A DNA stretch of 64,000 nucleotides from Larus michahellis (taxonomy: Eukaryota > Chordata > Aves > Charadriiformes > Laridae): the NCBI RefSeq assembly GCF_964199755.1, contig NC_133899.1, positions 1,426,001 through 1,490,000 of the forward strand, written 5' to 3'. This document shows positions 1 through 15,366 of the stretch, one piece after another. A model generated the notes under the pieces. That model saw only the letters and a list, made by a program, of their open reading frames with translations, ran no database searches and was not told the origin of the DNA. The position numbers and the translations under genes were made by a program. How positions within the stretch are numbered: the stretch's first letter is position 1; every line of letters begins with the position of its first letter.

Positions 1-3534
<3,534 letters not shown>

Positions 3535-3800
3535 CTTGGGGCCCGCCGTCGAGGGGCGGTGCGTGCCGCCCCGCCGCCATCTTGGGGAGGTCGGGGGACG
3601 GGGAGGAGCGACACCGCCCGCCGCCATCTCGGGGGCGCCGCCCGCCCGCCGCCATCTTGGGTAGGGCGGGGGGTGGCGGCGCCATCTTGGGGGCCGGCCT
3701 GAAGTGGGAGCGGCCTGGGCTGCTCGGCGGTGGGTGCTGCCTCTTGCTCACAGCAGCTCGGGGCTCGTCTGCTTCCCAGCAGGGAGCGCAGGGGACACAG

Positions 3801-4640
3801 CCGTCGTCGCCTGGCGCCGGGGTGGGAGGCCGGCGGTGTAGGCCCCTGTCCCCACAGGTGTCAGCAGCACCAGCCCCAGTGGCAGGTCGGGTACTTCGGG
3901 GGAGTTGCCATCCCCAAGCACAAGCTCTGTCTGCATCCATCAAAAATTAGCAGCTTCCAGAGCGAAACCAACAAGTCTATCTACAAAGGGAGACCCTAAG
4001 CGCCTCTCCATATCGTAATCGGCATGTGGAGGTGTGCAAGGTGGGCGTTACTGCCTGCACTCAGGTCAGTGGCCAGACCTACCTTTGCAATAAACAGCTT
4101 GTGTGTGTGTTGCAAAGCACGTAAATTAGCAACTTGCCTGTCCAGGGCTGTAAGAAGGCAGGACAACTGCAAATCCTTTGCCAGGCTCCGAGGCTGCTGC
4201 GCATTCAAAAGCCTTCAAGCACTGTGAGGTGTGTTATTCTTCCGTGTTTCCTTATGGGGCAGGGCCTCTGAAAGGGGTCACGGCCATTACAGGGTTGGAC
4301 AAACATCAGAGATCTCTGGCGTGGACCAGGCACCGCGCGCACGCTGCCACCGCCATAAGGCACAAGCCCTGTTTTATGTCCTGCTCCTTTCCCCAGGGCC
4401 TGCCCAGGCAGACTCCGCACGCCCAAGACAAAGCCCTGACCTGCTGTTAGCTGCAGCCCGGCCTCCTCACAGGCCCTGGTGATGAGAAAACACGTGCTTT
4501 GGATACAGATCCGTTCCAGTTCCAAAGAGGCAGCAGCAGCGATGCCGCCCCGAGGAACAGCTCTCCATGGGGCAGACCTGCCTCCGAGCACAGACAGCGA
4601 CCACCAGCGGAACTGTACACAGAGAAAAGGGCTTTTGGTT
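3801..4640. other. TANGO6-CDH1 spacer
   Basis: This lies between the TANGO6 promoter and the CDH1 poly(A) site. No conserved exon, RNA gene or repeat was recognised; the short open frames look like chance. Confidence 0.45.
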
Positions 4641-4652
4641 TTCTTAAAACAA

Positions 4653-4658
4653 TTTATT
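4653..4658 (-). terminator. CDH1: CDH1 poly(A) signal AATAAA
   Basis: The plus strand tttatt is AATAAA on the minus strand, about 0.8 kb past the CDH1 stop in an AT-rich stretch. This gives a 3' UTR of about 0.8 kb. Confidence 0.65.
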
Positions 4659-5466
4659 ATTTCAATTTTATATAAAAACCATACAATCAATTAATACTAG
4701 ACCACTGCTGGCTTCCCAGCCTGCATCAGACCCTTTTCCCATGATAAAAAAATACAAACCGTGACAACAGCTAAACAGAGTTCAGAATTTCAGTAAAGCC
4801 GTTCGATTTCTGAAAGCGCCTTTCATTGACTGCACAATAATTAAACCTGGCGTGACACAGAAGGAAATCATATCATAATCTGGTATACAGAAAAATAGAA
4901 ATCTGCCTGTAAGTATGCTATCAAATATAATTCCCTCACATATAGCACGTGACAGCACATCTTTGGTCTGCATTTATGGATCACCTGGCCCTGCTCCGGC
5001 AGAGGTGTGGTGCCGGGGCTGCACTGCTTCTCTGGCGCCAGGTTGGTGGTTGTGTCAGGGCTGGGAGCACGAGGTATTTCGGAGAGCGCCAGAGAAACCA
5101 TTTTTCCCCCCACAGCAAAGGCAGGGAGGTGGTGGTGGGGGCTCTCCCCACCGGGGATGAGGAGCTGATCCTGCCCTGCGCAGCCTCGGCTCCGGGATGG
5201 GGAAGGGACTGAATATCTCCATGCCCTGCCTGGAGCTGAGGGGTGCTGGGAAACACACAGGCTCGCCAAAAAACACCCCCAAGCCCCCGTGACCCTGAGC
5301 TTCCCCCGCATTGATCGAGGGGGATGTGGGCAGCAGGTTGAGGGGTGTTGGAGGAGTGCTGTTCGCCTGCTCAACAGGCCAAGACCGACATGAGTCCAGT
5401 GGGGTGAAATGAGGTGAGCTGCCTGCAACGGGCGGCTGCCAGCCGGGCTGGGGCCGAAGGGGGGTC

Positions 5467-8400
5467 CTAGTCGTCCTCCTCCCCGCCGCCATAGAGGTCC
5501 GCCAGCTTCTTGAAGCGGCTGCCCCAGTCGTTGAGGTAGTCGTAGTCCTGGTCGCAGTCGGAGGCGGAGGAGTTGAGGGAGCTGAGCGAGGTGGCCTCCG
5601 AGCCGCTGCCCTCGTAGTCGAACACCAGCAGGGAGTCGTAGGGGGGAGCCGTGGGGTCCGTGTCGGCCGCCTTCAGGTTCTGGGGGGGGCAGGAGGGGTC
5701 AGCACCCGTCCCCTCCAGGCTGGAGACACCACTGGCTGGGGAACCCCCCCAATGGTGCCTGCATGGATGGGGGCTTCTCCCCACAGTCCAACCCCAGAGC
5801 ACTGTGTGGGGTCAGGGCTCACCTCATCGATGAAGTTTCCGATCTCATCAGGGTTGGCAGGTCGGGGCCGGTACTGGGGGGCGGCCATCAGCGGGGGGGC
5901 CACATCATTGCGGATCACCTCCGGGCGGGCGTCCAGGCCCCGGTGCAGCTGGCTCAGATCATAGTCCTGGCATGTGGGAGAGACATGAGGATGTGATGCT
6001 CAAGGGATGCCGAGGGCACCGCCACACTGGGACCTGCCACTGGCTACCCCAGGGCAGGAAGGACCGGGGGCACCGCGGGCACTGGTGACCACAGTGGGGG
6101 CTACAGGGGGAACGGGGGTCTACGGCAGCCTTGTGCACCCCAAGCATCCGTTGTGGCTTGGGGAAGAAGGACACTACCCGCCACAGGGAGAGTGCCACAG
6201 GGACCCCACGGGCAGCGTCCGTCCTGGCACAGGAATCCCACCTGGTCCTCCTCGCCGCCACCCTCCTCATCGTAGTGGTAGACGTTGTCCCTCATGTCAT
6301 CCTCAGGCGGGAGCAGCGGCTCCTTCACCACCGTCCTCCGCCGGGCGAAGAGCAGGAGCAGCAGCAGCAGGACTGAGCAGAGGGCACCGGTGTCAGGGCA
6401 GCAGGGTGAGGGTGGTCCCATCTCCATCCCATCCCCATCCCATGGTACTCACTCAGAAGTGCCAGGATGCCCCCCAGGATGCCCAGGATGGCAGGGACAC
6501 CCAGGCCACTGGCGATGTACGCTCGCCGCTCGCAGTTTTTGGCTGGCCCTTCGCAGTCACACACCTGAGCTTTGACTGGTGTCACCTGCGCCTTGCCCTG
6601 GCCATCCGTCAGCTTCAGGAAGATGCTGTACTCCCCTGGCTCCAGCTCCTTCACCAGTTTCAGCACCAGCATGTCTTGCAGCAGAGAGAGGGGTTGGACT
6701 CACAGGCAGGTCCCAGCTCCCCAGTTTGGGGACACCCTTAGCACCGGTGCAGGGCTTTGCCGGATGGCAGCTCCCCTGCCCGGTGCCCATGGCGGGGGCC
6801 AGGACCAGCTGTGCTCAGGGGAGTGCAGAGAGACGGGGGGTGCTGGGATCTGGCCACCTCTTGGCATCTTCCCACCGCCCCAAGCCAAGGGCGGGTGGTC
6901 AGGACAGACCAGGTGGCACCTACCTTGTCCAGTCACCCTGACGGTCCAGTTGGCGCCAGAGCCATGCTCCAGGGCTGCATGGAAGGGGTAGGTGTTGGGG
7001 GGCAGGTCCTTGTCGACAATGTTCAGCGTCTGCTCCTCGGGCTGACGGCTGCAGATGTCGAAAATCCGGGGCTCTGGCATGGGCCCATTGTCATTCACAT
7101 CCTGGAGGAGGAGGAGCAGCGTCCCCGTGCCGGTGGCATCCGGCGACCCTGTGGGACCAAGGATTAGAAAGGCACCTGGGGAGGGGGTCCCAGCCCCAAC
7201 AGCCCGGGGGGGCAGCAGCAGCCCCTTCCCAAAGGGCAAGGCAGGGCGCTCCTCACCATTGTCCACAGCCAGGACGATGGCCTTGTAGGTGCTGTTGATG
7301 GCGTGCACCGACTCCCGGTCCAGCGGCTGGGTTGCCGTGACGATGCCATTCTCGGGGTCAATGGCCAGCCACCCCGCGGGGTCACTGCCCATGCGGTACC
7401 TGGGGCAAGCGAGGGGTCAGCGGGGGAGGATGGGGCGTACGGCACAATGGACACAGCACAGCCCCTCGGGCGCCCCAGCACGGCCCCCCACCACTGCCCC
7501 CCCCACTCACGTGATTCTCTGCCTCTGACCCTTGTCAGGGTCCTGGGCCGTGTAGGAGGTGACCTGGTGCCCCTGCGGCAGGTCCTCCATCACCTCCACC
7601 TTCTTCACTGGGGGCACGAAGACGGGGGCTTCATTCATATCTCCAACCACCACCAGGACGCTGGCGGTTGAGAGCGGCAGGGTCACGGTGAAGGGGACGG
7701 CGTTCTCCACCGTCACCACAAGGCTGTATCGGCTCTTGGTCTCGTAATCCAGGCCCTGGGGGTGGACAGGAGATTGGAGCCAGGGTAGTGCCGGTGCTGG
7801 TGGGGAGGCAGCCAGCGCTGGGGCAGCTCTGTGGTGGCAAGACCCACCTTGGCGGTTTTCAGGATACCATTGTTGGTTTTGGGGTCAGTGGTGATGCTGA
7901 AGTCACCATCTGGGTCCCCACTTTTGATGCGGTAGACAGCTTGCCAGGCAGGGGAGCCCTGCATGTCCTTGTCTGTCACATGCAGCTGGGTCACCACCAC
8001 CCCCACTTCGTTCTCGTTCACTGTCCCCTCGTACTGCAAGAGATGGGATGGGGACGGTCACCCACATGGTCCCAGGCACCCCGAGGTGTGGGGGCTCATG
8101 CCACAGCGGCCCAGAGAGGGCAGCAGCTCGCAGGAGGTGGCTTGGATACCATGTTGGGGTCGAAGACGGGAGGGTTGTCATTAGCGTCAGTGACTTCCAC
8201 AATGGCAGTGGCAGTGTTGGTCAGGCCAATGCCCTCCTGGTCCGCAGCCTGGATGATCAGCGTGTAGTTGGGAGTGGTCTGCAAGACAAGATCACCATGT
8301 TTAGGGCAGAGACAGGGTCTGGGATGTTCCCCTCCGAGGCCATCACCTGCCTGCTCTTCCACCCTCCTCCAGCCATAGCATTTGCTGCTGGCACAGACGC

Positions 8401-11400
8401 TTGCTGACACCCCTGCTGCCTGCCCACCCAAAGGGCTGGCAGTCCACCTGCTCCCGGGGCTCGGCAGGGCTGGGGTCCCCTGCACAGGTCTCCAATGGGC
8501 TCAGGACTGCAGACCCCCCCAGAGCAGGGGACAGTGACCCAGAGACAGCAAATCCTCTAACTGGCTGGACCCCAGGGCTCCGGCATCCCTGGCTCCCCAT
8601 GGCAAGTCCCACTGCAGAGCTGCCACATGGTCCCCCGAGACGCAGCAAAGGCACCCACCTCCCTGTCCAGCCCTGTGCCGATGACGCTGATGATGCCCTT
8701 CACCGGGTCGATGGTGAACATCTGTTGTGCACTCTTGGGCTCCTCACTGAGGATGGAGTAGCCGATGATGCCGTTGTTCATGCTGATCGCATCATCTGCG
8801 TCCGTGGCATTCACGGTCATCACGGACGTGCCTGGGGACAGGGACAAGCAGGGGAGATTTTACTCATGGGACAAAACCCACTGGACACCCCGGCACAGCT
8901 CTGGCTCGGGGTTCTGCGCGGTGCCAGCTGCAGGGCCCCCAGCTTGCCGGTCCCCCACGCACCCGGCTTCGCGTTCTCCTCGATGTATCCGATGAAGACT
9001 TGCTTGGTGAAGACAGGCCGGTTGTCATTCTGGTCCGTCACGGTGATGATGATCTCCATGGGGTCCTCCACGGACTGCCCGTTGGCTGACACGGCGTGGG
9101 AGAAGAGCTGCGAGGGGCACCGTCAGCCCACACACAGCCCCGGGGACTGTCTCCCCCCCGCCATCCCGGCCCCCCACTCACGATGTATCTGTCGATCTCC
9201 TCCCGGTCCAGTGGCTTCGTCACTTGCAGCCACCCCGTCTCCCGCTCAATGGTGAAGACGCCCACAGGGTAGCTGTCTGCCCCCTGCCCCGTGATGCTGT
9301 AGAAAACCTTGGTCTCCTTGTCCTTGTTGGATTTGATCTGGCGATGAGGCGGAGGGGGGGTTAGAGGGGCCCTGGCACTCCGGGGACACCCCTGCCCTGC
9401 GCCCCGTCCCTGCAGGGCCACGTACCTGGACCACCCTCTTGGGGAAGGGCCCCCGGTCGTTCTCAGGGCAGTTGATGGGGGGGATGACCCAGTCTCTCTT
9501 CTGCCGCCGGAGGCCATGGCCAGGCTCGGGGAAGGTCAGCACGTCGGGCGCCGCATCCTACAGGAAGAGCGGCTCGGCTCGGTGCCAGCACTTTGCCAAG
9601 CCCCCTGCGCGCTCTGCCCCATGGAGAGAGGTTGTGCTGACCCCAGGGAGAGGGGCTGCGCTTTACCTGCTGCTGATTGCGATGGTGCCACCGCCTGCGC
9701 AGGGTCACCCTGGCCAAATGCTTCTTGCCTGTGGCATCCCAGGTGTGGACAGAGAAACTGATCTCCCGCCGCTGGAGCTGCAGGGGCCGGGTCGCAGAGA
9801 CGACGCCATCCCTGCTCACCTTGAAGCGTGTGTCATCCGAGAGGTACAAGGCACGCCGCTGCTCACCGCAGTCCGCAAAGCTCACTGGGGACAGGGAGAG
9901 CGGGTGGGCAGGGGGCCACTGGTGCTGCTCGGGGGAGAGCCGGCGAGGGCAGGGCAGGCGACGAGGCACCGTGGGATGGGCAGCCGGCAGGGCACGAGGG
10001 TGCAGGACAGTGTGACATGGGCACACACAGTGTAGCCATGTCTCAGAAGGACCGTGGGGTCACAGATGCAGCGTGGTTGCACGACGCACGGTGCTGCATG
10101 CCCTGCTGGGATCCCGGCATCGGCAGGGTGTGCGGCACGACACACGGCGCATCCCTGCCGTGGCTGTGCTGTGGGACCGGGCATGGCACGACCTGCTGTG
10201 CCATGGGATCCCTGCTGGCTCCTGGCAACGGAGCAAATGGCGCTGAGCACAGTGCGTCCCTGCTGTGTGCAGCGCATCCCCGTCTACAGCACCGCGTACG
10301 GCACATCCCCCTGCGCACGGCACCGTGCACATCACATCCCCACGCGTGGCACATCCCTGCCGTGTGGCACATCCCCATGCACGGTGCACCCCTGTGCCAC
10401 AGCGTATCCCTACGTGTGGCACGTCACTGCTGCCATGCCCATGGCAGTGGGCAGAGGGTGCTGCTGCTCCGGCTGCTTTTCAAATAAAAACAAAGGCAGC
10501 GCCCGCTCACCTGCGCTGGCACCGTCCCCTGGCCAGGGGGACGCTGGCGCCTGGCCCTGGCGCCACAGGGCACTGCAGGCCACTGGGTTACGGTGCCCCA
10601 GTGCCTGGGGACCCGTGGGTGTCCCCGAGCACTCACATGGCTGCGGACCACAGCCACGCATCTGCGGCAGGGACAACCCAGGCTGCAGGAGGGGGACACC
10701 AACCCAGCCTGCCCAGGCACGGCAGGCACCCACCGCAGACCAGGGCAGACGGTGTGGTGGCGTCACCAGCCTGGCACCCTGCTGGGGTGTGGTACAAGCT
10801 GGCCTCGGCACGCAGGGACCACCGCCAGCCCCGGGGGGAGGCTCCGAGCGGCACCACGGCGGTCAGCAGGCGTCACATGAGCCGGGGCCGCGCTGCTGAG
10901 AGCTCCCGAACAAACACCCTTTGTCTGGGAGATGGTTTGTTTGAGCCAGCGGCACCCGGGATGGAGCCCCTGCCAGCGCAGCCGCCATCAGCCCCGGTGT
11001 GACCCGCAGCGCGCAGAGTGGGTGCCGGGGCTGCACCGTGGGAAGGCGACGTGCCCGGAGTGGGAGGGAGCGCAGGATGCCCAAACACCGGGCAAAAGGC
11101 CGCTGCCGCCACTGCCAGGGCTGGTTCCGAGCCCAGTGGGGTTACGTCAGCCCGCGTGCAGCCCAGGAATTCAGAGGTGGCGGTGGCACGGAGGGTGGGG
11201 AGCGATAGCCGAGCCCTGGGCTGGGGGCTGCCCCCCTGCCCGCCATGGTGCCCCTGACCCAGCCCGGGAGGAGCTGCCGGTGCGGTGCCAGCCCAGCCCG
11301 GCCCCGCAGCAGCAGCACCCCGGATGAAAGCTGAGGATTCGGGGAGCCGGTGGGGCCGGCTGGGCAGGAGCGTGCCGGGGCAGGCCGGGTGCTGCCACAG

Positions 11401-13916
11401 CGAGGAGAGGCACCCCGGCACCTGTGGGCGCAGACACAGCACTCGGCACCCGGGACCTGGCACCGTGCTGGATTGGTGCAGCGAGTGGGCAGCGCTCAGC
11501 CCCCAGCCCCACGCTGGGTGCAATGAGTGCTCAGCGCCTGCTTTCCCCCCTCCCCGCCCGGCCGTGCACAACCTGTTTTTCCGGCTCCTCGGTTGAAGGA
11601 ACGCAGTCCCCAGCCCTCCCCTCTTGGGGCTGGGAGCCAGGAGGCCGCTCTCCTCTCCAGGAGCAGTAGAGCAGGAGGTGAGGAGAGCTGGGAGGGGTCC
11701 CTCGGGGGGATCCCCCCCTTCCCACCACTCATGGGGCACTGGGACAGCCAGACCCCACTGCATTACCAAGCCGCCGGCCAGAGCAGGGGGACAAGACCCC
11801 TCCTCAGGACGGGGACCAGGGCGGTCCCTCGTGCTACCCCACGTCCCACGGCGTCTCGCCGGGGCTGGGCACAGGCTGACTCACGGGCAGTGCTGGGTGC
11901 CACCACCCCGGCGGTGCCCGCTCTGCATGGGTTGTGCAAGCACGACTGTGCCGGGGCGGAAGCTGGTGGCGGCGGTGGCCGGGGAGGGGCGGGGGGGTTC
12001 ACGTCACCCCACGGGCAATGAGGGCAAAGGCACTGTGAGCAGCACGTCCTGCCAGCGCACCCACTGACGTCACCTGAGTTTCACCGTGACTTCAGACTCT
12101 CGAGGTTCCCCCACCCAGGGCTGGCAGGGGAGCATCCCAGACCCCCTCGCGTCCCCCAGGCCTGGGGCCCAGCCGTCCCATCCCAGCCCCGGGGACGCTG
12201 CAGCCCCCACGCAGGTGTTTGCCTCCCTGTCCCAGGCGCCGCACAGGGCCTGTCCAGACCTGTTGGGAGGGAAAACACCGCGCTCAACTAATCAGCCTAA
12301 TTACAGGCCGGCTCATCAGCCATGGCCTGGCTTTGGTGTGCTGTGTGGCGCGGGGGCCAGCATCGGTGAGCACCCACTGTGCTCGTCCACCCGCATGGCC
12401 GGGCATCACCCGGCCCATAGGGGCAGACGCCGATGCCCGTCCCCTTCCCTCCTCCCACGCCCCGTCTCCCTCTGCGACCTGAAACTGGAAGTGCTGGTGC
12501 TGAGACGGGGATTTCCAGCACGTCCCAGCTGCGGAGGCCAGGCCTGCGCAGGAGGGAGACGCCGAGGACACAGGGCTGCCCATCACCCTGGTATCGGGCA
12601 CAGCCGTAATGGACACAGGCTGCTGCAGATGTGTGTCTTCGTTAATGATCAACCAGAAAGTTAACGAACAGGCAATTCCTGAGGTGTGGGGCAGGGTCCG
12701 GCTCCTGGCTTGATACCTGCAGCCGGGGTGAAGCCCTTCCGGAGCCAGAGGGGTTTGGGACACCCCAGTGCGGCACTTGGTGCTTTGCACCCCTCAGCCC
12801 GCGCCCGCTTGAACCACCCCCAGCAAACCGTGGTGCCAGCACCGCCGTCAGCCATTAACCGGTGCAGATGGCGAGGGGCCAAGCGCTGCCCCAGGAGCCT
12901 GCACCCAGCCACTGCACAGTCCCCCAGCACCAGGGGGTGCAGGTCACCCCAAGGTGGCAGCAGGTCCCCCCTGCCACGGCCAGGCAGGGAGGGCTCAGTG
13001 CCAGCACCCGCCACACCAGGACGGGGCTTTCATGCTGGCACGGTGAGACGCCACCGAGGCCGCGCTGGGGGCTCGGCTCCATGGCTACGAAAGGAGTTCG
13101 CCCCCCATGAGCCCTGGGTGCCGGGACCCCACGGGTGGGCGAGGAGCGGGGCAAGATGGGCGCCTGCGCAGCCCCACGCCCCGGCCTGCCAGCCCCAACA
13201 GGTCTGCGCCGCCTGAGTCAGCGCCACCCGCGCCGGCGCACCCCGGGGAGAGGCACCCGCTGCCCCCGCGCCGCGACGCCATCATCCCGCGGTGGGAGCA
13301 CTAGTGCCCGCGCTGCACCGGCCCCTCAGGACGGCACCGCTGCCGGACACAGGCATACAGCCATGATGACCCCAGTGCCACCTGCGGCAGTGTCCGAGCC
13401 TGTCCCATCGGCCATGGCACCATCACCACCGTCCCCACGGCTCCGTCTGCGCAGCCACCCACAGAGCAGGGTAGAGACTGTCCCCATTGCCACCCTGGCA
13501 CCACATGGGCATGGAGTTGGGAGCCATGGCTTCATCCCCCATCGCCAACTCCAGTGCCACGCACCCAGCCCGTCCCCGCAGCCACGGCTCCGTCCCCACG
13601 GCCACCCCTGTGCCACGCACCCAGCCCGTCCCCGCGGCTCCCCGCCACCTTACCTCGTCCCAGCGCCCGTCCTGCCGCCACGCTGTCCTGCGGCACGGTG
13701 AGGGCGAAGGTCTCCGCGGTGAAGCCGGGCTGGCACGGCACTGCCTGCTCGCACAGCCGGTGTCCGGCCTGCCCGGAGAGAGGGGTGAGTCCCGGCCCGG
13801 GTCCCGCCGCCCCGGGCAGGGTCCCGGGGTCCCGCCGCCCCGTCGCTCACCTGGAGGAGGAGGAGGAGGAGGAGGAAGAGGCAGAGCGGGTCCGGGCAGC
13901 CCCCACGCCGCCCCAT
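5467..13916 (-). CDS. CDH1: CDH1, E-cadherin (chicken L-CAM)
   Basis: Classical type I cadherin, the calcium-dependent adhesion receptor of epithelial adherens junctions. It has 16 coding exons, from 13851-13916 (signal peptide), 13654-13768 and 9667-9884 (prodomain) and 9426-9557 (furin site RRQKR then DWVIPPI, with Trp2 for strand swapping), down to 5823-5966 and 5467-5679. The exon sum is 2643 nt, about 880 aa, against 887 in chicken as I recall. Five EC repeats carry PEND, LDRE and DxNDN calcium motifs; SHAV is at the end of EC1. The membrane segment spans exons 13-14. The cytoplasmic tail has the p120 region ([15 protein letters not shown]) and the beta-catenin region ([20 protein letters not shown]). 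Intron 2, about 3.8 kb, is by far the largest. The last exon is identical to that of CDH3 and ends GEEDD rather than the chicken L-CAM GEDDE, so it looks converted from CDH3. Confidence 0.95.
10060..10450. repeat. Degenerate minisatellite in CDH1 intron 2
   Basis: Many imperfect copies of a unit like ggcacatccctgcgtg, about 15-20 bp, become clearer after 10260. No coding sense is seen. Confidence 0.55.
12065..12072. promoter_or_regulatory. Full CRE palindrome in CDH1 intron 2
   Basis: TGACGTCA, the perfect CREB/ATF site, lies about 1.85 kb downstream of the CDH1 start within intron 2. Motif match only. Confidence 0.4.
12280..12675. promoter_or_regulatory. Likely L-CAM intron 2 enhancer (HNF1 and Hox-type sites)
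   Basis: This is an AT-richer island inside GC-rich intron 2. GTTAATGATCAAC at 12641-12653 matches the HNF1 consensus GTTAATNATTAAC at all but one base, and gttaac follows at 12660. A taatta core lies near 12298. From memory, the chicken L-CAM second intron holds an enhancer regulated by HoxD9 and HNF-1 (Edelman laboratory, 1990s); this island is the natural counterpart. The sites are seen; activity is inferred. Confidence 0.6.
13851..13885 (-). repeat. CDH1: (CTC)n microsatellite coding the CDH1 signal-peptide leucines
   Basis: About eight gag/gga triplets on the plus strand read as CTC leucine codons on the minus strand, directly before the exon 1 donor. They form the hydrophobic core of the signal peptide, so slippage would change its length without shifting frame. 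Confidence 0.8.
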
Positions 13917-15120
13917 GGCTGGCTGCCGGTGCCGGTACGGTGCCGGAGGGATCGGGGCGCTGCCGCCTCGGAGCCGCAGGTGGGTCCGGTCCCGGTCCCG
14001 CCCCGCAGGTGCCGGCCCCCCCTGGGGGAACGGCCCCGCCCCGCCCCGCCCCGCCCCGTCCCGTCCCGTCCCGACGGGAGGCGGTTCCCCGCCCCGGCCC
14101 CAGGAACCCCCGTACCCCCGGCCCCAGCCGTGCAGCCCTCGGGGCGCGGGAGCTCCGGGGGTGCCCGTCCATGGCCGTGGGGGTGCGAGGGGTGGCAGGA
14201 GCCGGGGGGCACCCACCCCACGGGTCCCGGCTCTGCGGGGGGTAAACGTCCCGCCCGGGTCCCCCACGGACCCCCCCCCCCCCCCCCCCCAGGATGCTGC
14301 GGCCCCGTCCCCTCCAGCACCGCCCCCCTCATCCCCCTCCGTCGCGGCAAAGCTGGGGGCGGCCCCGCGGCACGGAGAAACCCCCGGGGACCCCCGGTGC
14401 CACCCCGCAGCTCCCGGGGCTCTGGTGATGGTCAGAGTCCGGCTGGGGCTGAGCACGGAGCCGGTGGGAGGCACCGTGTGCTGGGGTCGTCCTGGGGCTG
14501 AGCCCCCGGCGGGGGGAGCGGGCAGCCCCTGCCAGCCCCCTGCCCGCGTACAGCAGCAAAACCCTTGGCCCAGTTGATTAATGGATTTATTTAGGGGCCT
14601 GGGGACGGGGAAGACGGGGTCACACTGGGGCCAGGGGCTGCTGTGCCTGCCTGTGCCAGCACCGCCACGCGTGGGGCGACGGTCACCCCGGGGGCACCGG
14701 CTGGCAGCCTGGGGGTCTGCAGGCAGGCAGGGCTCTGGCTGTGCTGGCGTGGGGGGAACTGTGAGGCCGGGAGGGATTTCCCACCAGTGCCACCGGTGCC
14801 GCTCCCACGGGGCATAGGGCGGGGGGCTCAGTGCCCGGTCTGTGCCCACCTGCACCCCATGGGGACAAGGCCACCCCAGTGGAGCCCCCCGCTACCAGGG
14901 GTTCGTGGGAACTGCCCCCCACATGGGCGATGCTGCGGCCATGCTGCAGGTACCACGCCAGGGCAGGGAGCAGCTGGGCGCTGCGGCGGGCAAGGGGGAC
15001 GTGGTGGGGGGGATGGAGGTGGCCACACTGGGGCTGGGGTCAGCACCAACCCCTGGGGTGGGCAGCAGCTCCCCAGGGACCCCTCCCAGGGCACAGAGCC
15101 ACGCAGAGGCTGGAGCATCT
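13917..15120. other. CDH3-CDH1 spacer and CDH1 promoter
   Basis: This is the short tandem gap between CDH3 and CDH1. The part next to CDH1 (13.92-14.4 kb) is CpG-rich and holds a run of about 20 C near 14270. A second AATAAA on the minus strand at 14586-14591 could be a distal CDH3 poly(A) signal; it would leave about 0.67 kb to the CDH1 ATG, like the under 0.7 kb spacing I recall for chicken K-CAM/L-CAM. Confidence 0.6.
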
Positions 15121-15139
15121 AAAAAAAAAAACCACATTC

Positions 15140-15200
15140 TTTATTAAAACTTACACCAGCACCCCCTCAACCTCATCCGTAGCATCACACTACCTTTATT
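15140..15200 (-). terminator. CDH3: CDH3 poly(A) signals
   Basis: Two minus-strand AATAAA hexamers, at 15140-15145 and 15195-15200, lie 170-230 nt past the CDH3 stop in an AT-rich patch. An 11-bp A run at 15121 on the plus strand follows. Confidence 0.65.
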
Positions 15201-15366
15201 TCATACATTTAAAAAAAAAAAATTAAAAGAATAACTGAGAAAAATAGAGGAGAGGAAGGCGAGGGGGCTGCCGCCGAGGCGGGGGGCACGGCGGGAGGGG
15301 GCAGCCCCAAGGCACAGGCAGCGGTAAGGCGTGGGGCAGGGGGAGGATAGCGGGGCCGGGGGGGTC

